DNA of 15,834 nucleotides from SCGC-AAA471-B05 sp032249055 (GCA_032249055.1 JAVVGP010000014.1:1-15834); one strand, 5' to 3'. Numbered from the stretch's first letter, positions 7,506 through 14,795 are shown. Notes: a model not told the origin generated them from the letters alone. Program-made: numbers and translations.

Positions 7506-7823
7506 TACAAATAAAATTTGATATTCAATCCTTAAATATTTCTTTTTCTCTTTTAAGGATCTTTTTAATTAGATCTGCGCCGAATATTTTATTTTGTGGA
7601 TATCAAGAAACTTAAGAATATCCTATCAATTCATAATTTCTAACCTGATCATTTTTATAACTAATTTTTTAAATATAAGCCAAAATGCATTCTATTTTCA
7701 GTAAATAATCTTTTTGTTTCTTGAATTCATACTTTTGATACTTTATTAAAATAATTTGGATGATTGTTTAAAATTTAATGAATTAAATAAAGATTATCTA
7801 GCAATTTTTAAAATATTAAAATT
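7506..7823. other. 318-base intergenic gap between two CBS genes
   Basis: Besides the TATA/inverted-repeat element at 7528-7560, this gap is AT-rich without a credible gene. A weak six-base inverted repeat, GGATAT (7598-7603) with ATATCC (7618-7623), may be chance. The stretch just after the stop of the second CBS gene (about 7780-7823) is A/T homopolymer-like and may serve as that gene's 3' end. I see no C/D box, tRNA-like fold or repeat array. Confidence 0.6.
7528..7560 (-). promoter_or_regulatory. TATA-like element inside an inverted repeat, upstream of the five-gene operon
   Basis: ATCCTTAAA (7528-7536) and TTTAAGGAT (7552-7560) are perfect nine-base inverted repeats separated by 15 bases. 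On the minus strand the proximal arm runs into AAATATTTAAGG, a TATA-like sequence about 26-37 bases before the ATG at 7505. A dimeric regulator bound to the repeat would cover the TATA box and its upstream side, as many archaeal repressors do. It could also act as a T-rich-loop hairpin for plus-strand RNA, but there is no plus-strand gene to end here. Confidence 0.45.
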
Positions 7824-8681
7824 TTATAACAAATTAATAAAAGGCTGAATTAAAGCTTGCTTATCTATCATTCCTAAAGTCTTATTATTATCATCATCCA
7901 TAACAGGTAATCTACCAATTTTATGCTTTAACATTATTTTTATCGCATCAATTACCAAATGATTTTTGGTTACCTTTATTATATTTTTCGATGTCATTAT
8001 GGAATTAACTTGAATAGAACTATTAGGGTCATCAAGGGTTAAATGTATATGTGGTATTTTAACGGATAATATGTCATGATGGGTCAATACTCCTACTAAT
8101 CTTTCTTCTTCATCTAATACTATTATACCTGTTAGTCTGTTTGCATTCATTTTCTTCCAAGCATAAGAAAGTGTATCTATGTTTTTACAAAAGATTGGTT
8201 TGATGTTTATTTTATCTTTAATTTTTTCATAAAGCATTTCATTATTAGTCTTAGACAGTACATCTAATACGTTATCCAGAGTTAACATACCTTTAAATTT
8301 CATTTCATTTTTTTCGTCTAAAACCGGAATACAATCAGCATTATTTTTAAGCATTTCTTCTACTACATTTTTTAAATAATCTTCAGAAAAAGCTTCTATT
8401 TTGATGTCTTCTATAACATCCTTAACTAACATTGTTGAACAGTTAGGTGCGATTTGAAGTATTTTTACCCTAGTTATGCAACCCATTAGTGTATAATCAT
8501 GATTTGTAACAGCTATTCCTCTTAATCCCTTACTTTTTATTGTAGCTTTAGCTTTTAATAATAATTCATCATAAAACAAAGGCTTTATATTTTTATCGAA
8601 AACTTCACCAACTTTATATGGTTTTTTATTGTAATCTTTTTCCTTTTTAAAATTTATAAATTTTCTCGACATCTCTCGCAT
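7824..8681 (-). CDS. Second four-CBS-domain protein
   Basis: Four CBS motifs lie in order, about residues 22-75, 88-145, 160-210 and 226-285 counted from the ATG at 8681. They end in the usual G-x-(I/L)-(T/D) strands. The protein is only distantly similar to the four-CBS protein starting at 7505 and has no extra catalytic domain. The frame is open further upstream to a GTG at 8729 and an ATG at 8720. Those starts would run 60-70 bases into the zinc-ribbon gene and add an arginine-rich, non-CBS tail. An AGGTG sequence precedes the ATG at 8720, but those bases also encode the Cys-x2-Cys knuckle, so it is probably coincidence. ATG 8681 or 8672 gives a length like the paralog's. It is probably co-transcribed with the two-CBS zinc-ribbon gene. 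Confidence 0.88.
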   Translation of the reverse strand: MREMSRKFINFKKEKDYNKKPYKVGEVFDKNIKPLFYDELLLKAKATIKSKGLRGIAVTNHDYTLMGCITRVKILQIAPNCSTMLVKDVIEDIKIEAFSEDYLKNVVEEMLKNNADCIPVLDEKNEMKFKGMLTLDNVLDVLSKTNNEMLYEKIKDKINIKPIFCKNIDTLSYAWKKMNANRLTGIIVLDEEERLVGVLTHHDILSVKIPHIHLTLDDPNSSIQVNSIMTSKNIIKVTKNHLVIDAIKIMLKHKIGRLPVMDDDNNKTLGMIDKQALIQPFINLL

Positions 8682-9208
8682 AGCAGTAAATCGCTCACTT
8701 GTAAAAGTACGTCGCTCCATTCTCCACACCTTTCACAATATCCTTGAATGTATTTTCCGACTTTTACTACTTCGGTTTCTCTATGCAATTCTTGTAAAAA
8801 ACTTATATATGAAGGAGCAACTCTTAAAATATCAGTTACTGTTAAAATTCCTAGTATTTTATCCTTATCTAAAACAACTAAACGTCGTATATTATTTTTA
8901 ACCATTATTGTTATAGCATGTAATAGATCAGTAAAAGCATCAACGTATTTTACAGGATAAGACATAATTTCTTCAGCCTTAACTTTTTCAGGATCTTTTC
9001 CTTTTGCTAAAACTTTTGTTAACAAATCTTTTTCGGTAATTATTCCTAACAATTTATTATTTTCAACAACTAAAACAACTTCTGTATCTTTTTCTTCCAT
9101 AATTTTAGCAACATCTTTAACAGTTAATGATTTGTCTATACAAACAGGATTTGGATCCATTACATCTGAAACTTTTAAAGTGATTCTTTCGTTTCGTATA
9201 AAACTCAT
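8654..9208 (-). CDS. CBS pair fused to a C-terminal zinc ribbon
   Basis: One Bateman module fills residues 12-132. First CBS: VSDVMDPNPVCI...LLGIITEKDLL. Second CBS: AEEIMSYPVKYV...ILGILTVTDIL. It is followed by a short helix and a rubredoxin-like zinc ribbon with Cys158-x2-Cys161 and Cys177-x2-Cys180. The layout matches archaeal CBS/Zn-ribbon proteins such as Thermoplasma Ta0289. Family knowledge suggests adenine-nucleotide binding by the CBS pair and metal binding by the ribbon. A target such as RNA or a partner protein is inference. The ATG at 9206-9208 sits about 25-30 bases after a clear TATA box, so translation is probably leaderless. The next CBS gene overlaps its end, so the two form one transcript. 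Confidence 0.94.
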   Translation of the reverse strand: MSFIRNERITLKVSDVMDPNPVCIDKSLTVKDVAKIMEEKDTEVVLVVENNKLLGIITEKDLLTKVLAKGKDPEKVKAEEIMSYPVKYVDAFTDLLHAITIMVKNNIRRLVVLDKDKILGILTVTDILRVAPSYISFLQELHRETEVVKVGKYIQGYCERCGEWSDVLLQVSDLLLCERCRENL

Positions 9209-9230
9209 TAATTATATAATGACTTTAAAG

Positions 9231-9246
9231 GTTATATTTTTATCGC
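9231..9246 (-). promoter_or_regulatory. TATA box for the CBS/zinc-ribbon operon
   Basis: On the minus strand the sequence reads GCGATAAAAATATAAC, with the A/T core 23-32 bases before the ATG at 9208. The purine-rich GCGATA just upstream fits a BRE-like position. The spacing predicts transcription starting at or next to the start codon. Confidence 0.5.
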
Positions 9247-9280
9247 AAAGTAGTACTTCTTCATTAGTTATTTTTCATAG

Positions 9281-11206
9281 TTAACTGAGATTGTGAAGTT
9301 TTAAGATACTAAAGCCTCCTTTAGGTAAATTATTCGTTAACTCCTTTCTTGCCTCCTTTTTATTAATTTCCTTTTTATTTCTAATTAATATGTTTAATAT
9401 CTTTTCAATGATGTCTTCTTTTGTTAAATTGCCAGGCATCAACAATATATATTCCTTATATTTTTTAACAGCGGTTGCCTGAGGAATTATTTTAACTTTA
9501 TTATTCTCTGTAACTACCGCCAAACATAAGGGGACGTTTTTAATGTAGTTTTTGTTTCCATATATCATAAAGGATCCTTTACTTAGATAAGTACCACTAG
9601 GTGCTTTCTTAGAGACTTGACTTTTATTAACCCAATAAACATCTATATTGCTAAAACCTTCCTTCCATGCACTTGAGTAAGAAGCAGTAAATTGAGCTGC
9701 TTCAAATAAATCATCCTGCATAATACTAATATTATTGCTTGCTTTAATAATGGTAAAAGGTGAACCATGAATATCAGCATGAAGTATAATATCATTTTCC
9801 TCGGCTTTCTTTTTTATTAAACTTTCATTCTGGGAAGCATCTCTTCCTGCGACTACCAAAACATTATTCGAAGTATAAAAATACAAGTAACTTTCATACC
9901 ATTTTTTCTTTTCCTTCTCCTTTATTTCTATCTTAACTTCCTCTTTTATTTTTTCTTTCAACTCCAGTTCTTTAATCTTTTCTTCTATTTTTTTAATTTT
10001 TTCTTTTTTTTCTTTTATTAAATTATATAAAATTTCTAAATTTTTTGTAGAATTCAAAAGTAAATCTAAAGTTATTATATTTTTTTGAAATTCTATATTT
10101 AATTTCTTTTCTTTTAAATCAATTTTATGTATCATACCCAAATCATTAGGCCACGAATTAAATAAAAATTCTTTAAGTGCATCCCACTTTTTTTCTTCTA
10201 TAATCTTATAGGAATTTAATAAAATATCATCGACTATAACAATTTTTTCTTTAAATAATTTTATAAAATTATTAAGTATTTCTATTTGATTTTTTAATTC
10301 TGAAATTTTCTTATTTAGATCGCTTATTATAAATAATTTTTTTTCTTTTTCTTTTATTATTTCTTTTTCCTTTTCCTTTTTCTTTAGATAGATAAAATAT
10401 TCTTCTATAGCTTCATTAAAATCATTAAATATTTTTTTATTGAAGTTATTATATATATTTAAATCCAAATTAATTACACTTATATATTCATTATTATCAG
10501 ATATTATGTAAGATTTATTATTTTGAAGATAAGCTAAACATAATTCTTTAATTTTTTTATCTAATAATTTAACTTCTTCAATAGAGATATTTCTTGCTAA
10601 TGTATCTTTATTTATATTGCTTAATAAACATGCTTCTTCTACAATTTCTGAAGGAATACCAAAAAATTTTATAATAGTAGCTGCGATGTTTGCTTTAGAA
10701 CTAATAACTTTATTGTAGTAATCAGAAATTGATTCTTCTAAAGGTTTGTATGTTAAGATTTCAGGCATAACGTATTTTTCATTTTTTATAATATTTCTAT
10801 TTTTTTCTTTTCTAATTTTTAAAGCACTCAAAATTATATCATCTTTAGTTAAAATTATGTTGCCACCATGCATCATTTCTATGTAAAGTTTGAATCCTTT
10901 TTCAAACTCAATTACTATATATCTATCAAAGAAAGGAACTGTAATGTTAATTATTCTTTTTCCTTCTAAATTATTTCTAAGTTCTTTTGTGAATTGATCT
11001 TGTTCTTTCTTTTTTATTTCATATTTTGTTTTGAATATCCATCCTAAATGATTAATTATCAAATCTATTTTTTCTTCTTTAGTTTTAACTCTTAATAAAA
11101 TACCAAAGTCAGTATTATAAACCTTAGTAACATAGCTTCCGATCAAAAAAGGTTTTAATCTTTCAACTATTATAATAATATCAAGGGTGTTAAGGGTTGT
11201 CTTCAA
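9281..11206 (-). CDS. rqcH: NFACT family protein (archaeal RqcH/Rqc2/NEMF homologue)
   Basis: The 641-aa protein has the full NFACT layout. An NFACT-N domain (about 1-180) includes HLGW (53-56), FFDRYIVIE (92-100) and MMHGGNIIL (111-119). A helix-hairpin segment and a long Lys/Glu coiled coil follow (about 265-435). The NFACT-R (DUF814) domain has WYESYLYFYTS (436-446), AGRDASQNE (453-461), HADIHGSPF (476-484) and APSGTYLSKGSFMI (535-548). The Asp94-Arg95 pair corresponds to the residues bacterial RqcH needs for tRNA recruitment. The family binds split 60S/50S subunits carrying stalled nascent chains and directs C-terminal tailing. The start is TTG (11204-11206); a stop two codons upstream and the lack of nearby ATG/GTG make it the only choice. 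The gene is head-to-head with the EMC6-like gene, overlapping by ten bases. Confidence 0.93.
   Translation of the reverse strand: MKTTLNTLDIIIIVERLKPFLIGSYVTKVYNTDFGILLRVKTKEEKIDLIINHLGWIFKTKYEIKKKEQDQFTKELRNNLEGKRIINITVPFFDRYIVIEFEKGFKLYIEMMHGGNIILTKDDIILSALKIRKEKNRNIIKNEKYVMPEILTYKPLEESISDYYNKVISSKANIAATIIKFFGIPSEIVEEACLLSNINKDTLARNISIEEVKLLDKKIKELCLAYLQNNKSYIISDNNEYISVINLDLNIYNNFNKKIFNDFNEAIEEYFIYLKKKEKEKEIIKEKEKKLFIISDLNKKISELKNQIEILNNFIKLFKEKIVIVDDILLNSYKIIEEKKWDALKEFLFNSWPNDLGMIHKIDLKEKKLNIEFQKNIITLDLLLNSTKNLEILYNLIKEKKEKIKKIEEKIKELELKEKIKEEVKIEIKEKEKKKWYESYLYFYTSNNVLVVAGRDASQNESLIKKKAEENDIILHADIHGSPFTIIKASNNISIMQDDLFEAAQFTASYSSAWKEGFSNIDVYWVNKSQVSKKAPSGTYLSKGSFMIYGNKNYIKNVPLCLAVVTENNKVKIIPQATAVKKYKEYILLMPGNLTKEDIIEKILNILIRNKKEINKKEARKELTNNLPKGGFSILKLHNLS
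11168..11181 (+). promoter_or_regulatory. Probable TATA box for the EMC6-like gene, inside the rqcH coding region
   Basis: TATTATAATAATAT lies 16-29 bases before the plus-strand TTG start at 11197, within the first codons of rqcH on the other strand (its Ile-Ile-Ile-Ile run). The position suits a leaderless archaeal transcript. Because both start codons overlap, a promoter here must be embedded in rqcH. Confidence 0.4.
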
Positions 11207-11520
11207 AGACTACACCTATTACTGATTTTAGTAAGCTCGACTATAAAACGTTAAACAAAGTATATTATTCAAGAGCTTTATTTGGAGTGATAGCTGGTTG
11301 CTTAAGTGGACTGTTACCTCCTTTATTTTCACCTATTTCCTTAATAATTTTAATGATCATGTTAATAGTTTCAAACGGTTTCGCCAAAAAGTATATTTTG
11401 CATTACAAGATAGAACCTCCATTTAGATTTGGAATAGGTGTATATATTTTAGGATGGCTTGTATTTTTAATCCTCATAGCTACATTAATGAAATACACTT
11501 TATGGCAAACTTTAATCTAG
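11197..11520 (+). CDS. EMC6-like small membrane protein
   Basis: The 107-aa protein has a polar N terminus of about 25 residues and three predicted membrane helices, about 27-42, 46-61 and 79-98. A basic loop (KK at 64-65, K71) lies between the second and third. The arrangement, namely an N-terminal SRALFGVIAG helix, a Pro-containing turn, a second helix ending N-G-F-A-K-K and a final helix with GW, resembles archaeal EMC6-like proteins. Those are relatives of the eukaryotic ER membrane complex subunit that helps insert membrane proteins. I rate this as likely but not certain. The start must be TTG (11197-11199): TAA lies in frame at 11191-11193 and no ATG or GTG follows in the N-terminal part. 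The gene ends in TAG followed by six T, and the next gene converges four bases later. Confidence 0.7.
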   Translation: MSSKTTPITDFSKLDYKTLNKVYYSRALFGVIAGCLSGLLPPLFSPISLIILMIMLIVSNGFAKKYILHYKIEPPFRFGIGVYILGWLVFLILIATLMKYTLWQTLI

Positions 11521-11526
11521 TTTTTT
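11521..11526 (+). terminator. T6 tract after the EMC6-like gene
   Basis: Six T residues directly follow the TAG of the EMC6-like gene, which is the usual form of an intrinsic archaeal terminator. The tract reaches into the stop codon of the convergent small gene at 11525. Confidence 0.4.
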
Positions 11527-11860
11527 AAGAAATCATAGAATTCGAAACAATTTCTAAAATATCTTTTAAAGCTTTTTTAAATCCTCTTTCCCATGGTTCA
11601 TCATCCCATTCATCTTTAATATATTCTCGTATTGTTTTTTCATCGTTAAAAATCAGATTGTATAAATTAAATTTCTTGAATTCTTCATAATTTTTTCTTT
11701 CCAGATAATCAATTAAACCTTTAACACATTCATAATACCCTCTTTCGTAATCTGAACTTATTTGAATTTCTCTTAATAAAGAAGCAATTTTTTGATACTT
11801 TTTTTCTTTAAGGTATTCTTTTAATATGTTTTTAATTTTTTCAATAGTTATTTCATTCAT
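11525..11860 (-). CDS. Small acidic helical protein coupled to the RadA-like ATPase
   Basis: I do not recognise this 111-aa family. It appears all-helical and charged, with a stretch of aromatic and acidic residues near the C terminus (DEWDDEPWERGFKK, about 83-96). It has no cysteine cluster, membrane segment or signal peptide. The ATG (11858-11860) overlaps the end of the upstream RadA-like gene by eight bases (ATGAATGA), so both proteins are made from one message and probably act together. A partner or regulator of the ATPase is inference from this arrangement. Its 3' end nearly touches the convergent EMC6-like gene. Confidence 0.7.
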   Translation of the reverse strand: MNEITIEKIKNILKEYLKEKKYQKIASLLREIQISSDYERGYYECVKGLIDYLERKNYEEFKKFNLYNLIFNDEKTIREYIKDEWDDEPWERGFKKALKDILEIVSNSMIS

Positions 11861-12566
11861 AATAAGAGATTTTTTCTTTCAAACCTTTAAATCCTGCATC
11901 TGTTATTCTAAAATATCCTTTTCTATTTTGTACTTTATTTTCACCCAATTCTACTATGCATTGGATAATAGAATTATTTTTTTGAAGTAAAATTCTTCTA
12001 TGAATAAATTCTTCTATTAAATAGTCTCCTACGGGTTTTACTTTATTATTTTCTTTAAAAGACACTTGATTGGAAAAAATAATACAAGTACCTTTATCAC
12101 AAATTTTTTTAATATAAAATAATACGTTTTTTAATTCTTTTTCGAATTCCTTCCATACAAGACCTCTTACATGGTAAGCGATAGAATCTATCACTAAAAG
12201 AGGGATCTTTTCATTTAAATTGAAAATTATTTCTAATGTTTTTTTAAAATCGTTCAACGTTAATGGTCTAGCTATAATGATTTTACTCAATATCGATTTG
12301 TAGTGATTTTCGTCTTTAATTTTCAAATATTGTCTCATTTTATCAATGTTTTCTATTCTAAATGTACCATCATTATCTATAAAAAAAACCTTGGAATTGA
12401 GTTTATAAGAAGCCATTAAAGCTATCTGATGAAGCAAAATTGTTTTTCCTGTACCTGCTTCGCCATAAATTTCATTAATGGTATAAGTAAAAAATCCACC
12501 ATCCAGAATTTTATCTAAAACTTTTGAACCTGTTGGTATAATGTTTAACTCCACGTTTTCCTGCAT
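11853..12566 (-). CDS. RadA-like RecA-family ATPase (RadA paralog)
   Basis: A RecA/RadA core without the N-terminal helix-hairpin-helix domain. Walker A is GEAGTGKT (35-42), the strand and acid of the next motif are FFIDNDGTFR (61-70), Walker B is LLVID (123-127), and the sensor strand IIFSNQVSF (162-170) ends at Gln167. NDGTFR parallels TEGTFR in RadA, placing it with crenarchaeal RadA paralogs rather than KaiC. Such paralogs modulate RadA in recombinational repair. At 237 aa it is normal for a paralog. The L2 DNA-binding region is short, so it probably does not replace RadA. It starts at ATG 12564-12566, is divergent from a nucleotidyltransferase gene and overlaps a small helical gene. True radA lies 1.2 kb away. 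Confidence 0.88.
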   Translation of the reverse strand: MQENVELNIIPTGSKVLDKILDGGFFTYTINEIYGEAGTGKTILLHQIALMASYKLNSKVFFIDNDGTFRIENIDKMRQYLKIKDENHYKSILSKIIIARPLTLNDFKKTLEIIFNLNEKIPLLVIDSIAYHVRGLVWKEFEKELKNVLFYIKKICDKGTCIIFSNQVSFKENNKVKPVGDYLIEEFIHRRILLQKNNSIIQCIVELGENKVQNRKGYFRITDAGFKGLKEKISYYE

Positions 12567-12617
12567 TCCTATAAAAAATTTAATAACAAAGTATTAATAG
12601 CATAACAAAACAAAAGC

Positions 12618-12630
12618 TATAATTTTTAAG
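12618..12630 (+). promoter_or_regulatory. Probable TATA box for the nucleotidyltransferase operon
   Basis: CTATAATTTTTAAG lies about 18-30 bases before the ATG at 12648, consistent with a leaderless transcript. It sits in an 81-base divergent spacer shared with the RadA-like ATPase gene, whose own TATA box is not distinct. Confidence 0.4.
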
Positions 12631-12647
12631 TTGCGTTTTCAAAAGTA

Positions 12648-13334
12648 ATGAAAGGAGTAATATTAGCTGCAGGTATAGGAAAAAGATTAAGACCTTTGAC
12701 TTACCTTTTTCCTAAACCCTTATTAAGACTTGGAGATAAAACGATAATTGAACATATCCTGAATTGGCTAAATGCCAATGATGTAAAAGAAATATTCATA
12801 GTAATAAATTCCCAAGGAAAAATTATAGAAAAAGTATATCAAGACTATCCTGGATTAACTTTTATTCTTTCAAAACCTTTAGGTACAGCTGGTCAACTTT
12901 TGGCTGTAAAGGATAAAGTTAAGGAAACTTTTGTTATAGTTTATTGTGATGTTATAACTAATTTTTCACTTAAAGAAATGATAAACTTCCATTTAAAATC
13001 CTCATCAATTTTTACCATTGCTACTCTTGAATTATCTTTTCCTATTAGGTATGGTGTTATTACTTCTACAAAGGAGGGAAGAATTAAAAGATGGGATGAA
13101 AAACCTAAAATTAAAGTAAGGGTAAATAGTGGTATATATGTTGCTGAACCTAAAATTTTTGATTATATAAAGCCGAACGAAGTATATCATATGAATGAAT
13201 TAGTTAATGAACTGCTCAAAAATGGTTTAAATGTTTTCTCGTATGATATTAAGGGTGAATATTACGATATAGGAACTTTAAAAGATTACATTAATATATG
13301 TAAAATTTTTGATAAAAAATTGGGAAAGATATGA
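12648..13334 (+). CDS. Sugar-phosphate nucleotidyltransferase (catalytic domain only)
   Basis: The N-terminal signature GVILAAGIGKRLRPLT...FPKPLL (3-26) is the nucleotide-binding loop with the activating Arg and Lys. Asp101 in VYCDV (98-102) should bind the metal. EKP (151-153), VNSGIYV (159-165) and YYDIGT (205-210) complete the sugar site. The enzyme joins a sugar 1-phosphate to an NTP to give an NDP-sugar. Mannose-1-phosphate guanylyltransferase and glucose-1-phosphate thymidylyltransferase are both possible. At 228 aa it lacks the C-terminal left-handed beta-helix found in longer archaeal versions. It leads an operon with two DUF131 membrane proteins, joined by an ATGA overlap (13331-13334). 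Its product could feed the glycosyltransferase at 4395-5561, but no direct link is visible. Confidence 0.93.
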   Translation: MKGVILAAGIGKRLRPLTYLFPKPLLRLGDKTIIEHILNWLNANDVKEIFIVINSQGKIIEKVYQDYPGLTFILSKPLGTAGQLLAVKDKVKETFVIVYCDVITNFSLKEMINFHLKSSSIFTIATLELSFPIRYGVITSTKEGRIKRWDEKPKIKVRVNSGIYVAEPKIFDYIKPNEVYHMNELVNELLKNGLNVFSYDIKGEYYDIGTLKDYINICKIFDKKLGKI

Positions 13335-13576
13335 ATTTGGATGCTCTAGTAATAATAATTTCACTTTTTTTAATATTAGTAGGCTTCTTTATTTTATTTA
13401 TTTATTTATTAAGTAAAGGGCAAAAAACAGATGTGAAGGCTGGAGGTTTTATATTAATAGGTCCTCTTCCAATAGTATTTTCTACGGATAAAAAATTGGG
13501 CTATATACTTATTATTGCAGGAGCAATATTGACAATATTAGCTATTATATTATTTATGATACCTTTGTTAAGATGA
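13331..13576 (+). CDS. DUF131 (TIGR00304-like) membrane protein
   Basis: The 81-aa protein has two membrane helices (about 6-27 and 57-78) joined by a loop carrying the family hallmark GGFILIGPLPIVFSTDKK (38-55). This family is widespread in archaea and has no known function. Start ATG overlaps the nucleotidyltransferase stop (ATGA), and its own stop overlaps the next gene the same way. It is short, complete and probably an integral membrane protein with the conserved loop on one face of the membrane. Confidence 0.9.
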   Translation: MNLDALVIIISLFLILVGFFILFIYLLSKGQKTDVKAGGFILIGPLPIVFSTDKKLGYILIIAGAILTILAIILFMIPLLR

Positions 13577-13809
13577 AGCAGATCATACCTATTATTTCTT
13601 TAGCTTTAATAATAATTGGCATCCTACTCTTATTTTTCTATTTTGCACCAAAAGGTGAAGTTTCAGGAAGTTTTGTTATAGTATTATTTTTTGTACCTAT
13701 AAGCGGAGGTTTTGGTAAATATGGAGATATTTTGCTTATTCTTTCACTTATCTTAACTATTTTGATTTTATTGTTTAGTTTTATTACTATGCTACGTAAA
13801 AGATTTTAA
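13573..13809 (+). CDS. Divergent second DUF131-like membrane protein
   Basis: The 78-aa protein has the same plan as the preceding gene: a membrane helix (about 4-24), a central loop and a second helix (about 51-72). The loop keeps the hydrophobic pattern, with Pro42 and FGKYG (47-51) in place of the TDKK segment, but the G-P-x-P-I-V-F-x-T-D core is largely lost. It looks like a diverged tandem duplicate that may pair with its neighbour in the membrane. It starts in an ATGA overlap (13573-13576). Its TAA shares bases with the TAA of convergent radA (TTAA at 13806-13809). Confidence 0.75.
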   Translation: MKQIIPIISLALIIIGILLLFFYFAPKGEVSGSFVIVLFFVPISGGFGKYGDILLILSLILTILILLFSFITMLRKRF

Positions 13810-14762
13810 TCTTCTTCTATATCTGCTATTCCTCCTTCAGTAATTAAGAAAACTGTTTCGCTTTCTGGATGCATTGGTGAATCATATATTTTTATTATTC
13901 TTTGATTTTCCTTTCCTTTTCTTATTAATAATCTATATGTGCATCCATGTGCTATTATATGTCCTCCAACTGGTCTATTTGGATTTCCAAAGAACACATC
14001 AGGAGCAGCTACAATTTGGTTTGTAACTACGACTGCAGCATTATAGAGCATTGCTATTCTATGCAAATCATGAATATGTTTATTTAATCTTTGTTGTCTT
14101 ACTACAAGGTTTTCTCTTCCTGGATATTCACTTCGGAAATGACTTACCAAACTATCTACTATAACTAATCTAGCATTAAAATTAGGCATTTTCTCTAATA
14201 ATTCTTCAACTATAAACATTTGATGGTCGCTGTTATATGCCCTAGTATAATAAATTCTTTTAAGAACCTGAGGAGGATCCAGTTTTAAACGTGTTGCAAT
14301 TTGTATTATTCTTTCTGGTCTGAAAGTTCCTTCTGTATCTATATAAATAGCATTAGAATCCAATCCTCCTCTTTCTTTTGGTAATTGAACATTAACAGCT
14401 AATTGATGACATAGTTGTGTTTTACCTGTACCAAATTCACCTATAATTTCAGTTATAGCTTGTGTTTCTATACCTCCGTTTAACAATCCATCAAGAGCCT
14501 TGCTTCCTGTTGTAATATAACCAATGTTTTGTCTTTTCTTATAAAATTCTTCTGCTGTAATAAAACCAAAACCTAATAATTTTCTTGCATTTTCTGTAAT
14601 TTCTAAAGCTTTTTCATAACTTAAACCAGTAGCATCACTTATTTCTTTAGCTGATGCAAAGGCTATAGCTTCAACTGTTAAATAACCAGCTTCTTTTAAT
14701 TTCGCCTCTGTAGCAGGGCCTATTCCTTCGATATCTCTTAAAGAAAGACTTTTTTCTTTCAT
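13806..14762 (-). CDS. radA: DNA repair and recombination protein RadA
   Basis: Archaeal Rad51/Dmc1 homologue that forms filaments on single-stranded DNA and carries out strand exchange. Counting from the GTG at 14765: an N-terminal helix-hairpin-helix domain (about 8-65, IEGIGPATEAKL), the polymerisation motif FITA (68-71), Walker A GEFGTGKT (109-116), TEGTFRPER (144-152), Walker B LVIVD (200-204), SEYPGRENL (212-220) and the L2 DNA-binding segment (about 253-274) ending HIIAHG. Length is standard. The frame opens at GTG 14765, but the ATG three bases later (14760-14762) is the likelier start, 22-33 bases after a TATA box. It converges with the DUF131 pair and shares stop-codon bases; it is divergent from the Sm-like gene. 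Confidence 0.97.
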   Translation of the reverse strand: MKEKSLSLRDIEGIGPATEAKLKEAGYLTVEAIAFASAKEISDATGLSYEKALEITENARKLLGFGFITAEEFYKKRQNIGYITTGSKALDGLLNGGIETQAITEIIGEFGTGKTQLCHQLAVNVQLPKERGGLDSNAIYIDTEGTFRPERIIQIATRLKLDPPQVLKRIYYTRAYNSDHQMFIVEELLEKMPNFNARLVIVDSLVSHFRSEYPGRENLVVRQQRLNKHIHDLHRIAMLYNAAVVVTNQIVAAPDVFFGNPNRPVGGHIIAHGCTYRLLIRKGKENQRIIKIYDSPMHPESETVFLITEGGIADIEED

Positions 14763-14783
14763 CACATAAAAATTATTAAAAAT

Positions 14784-14795
14784 AATATAAAAATA
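14784..14795 (-). promoter_or_regulatory. TATA box of radA
   Basis: On the minus strand TATTTTTATATT lies 22-33 bases before the ATG at 14762, so transcription should begin close to the start codon. It belongs to a compact 100-base divergent region shared with the Sm-like gene. Confidence 0.5.

Noticed and set aside
7598..7623. GGATAT/ATATCC inverted repeat as an operator
   Set aside because: Six-base arms with a 14-base gap are expected by chance in AT-rich DNA, and it is not near a promoter.
9900..10400. Pyrimidine-rich T/C tract as a repeat or low-complexity element
   Set aside because: It is the reverse complement of Lys/Glu codons in the rqcH coiled coils.
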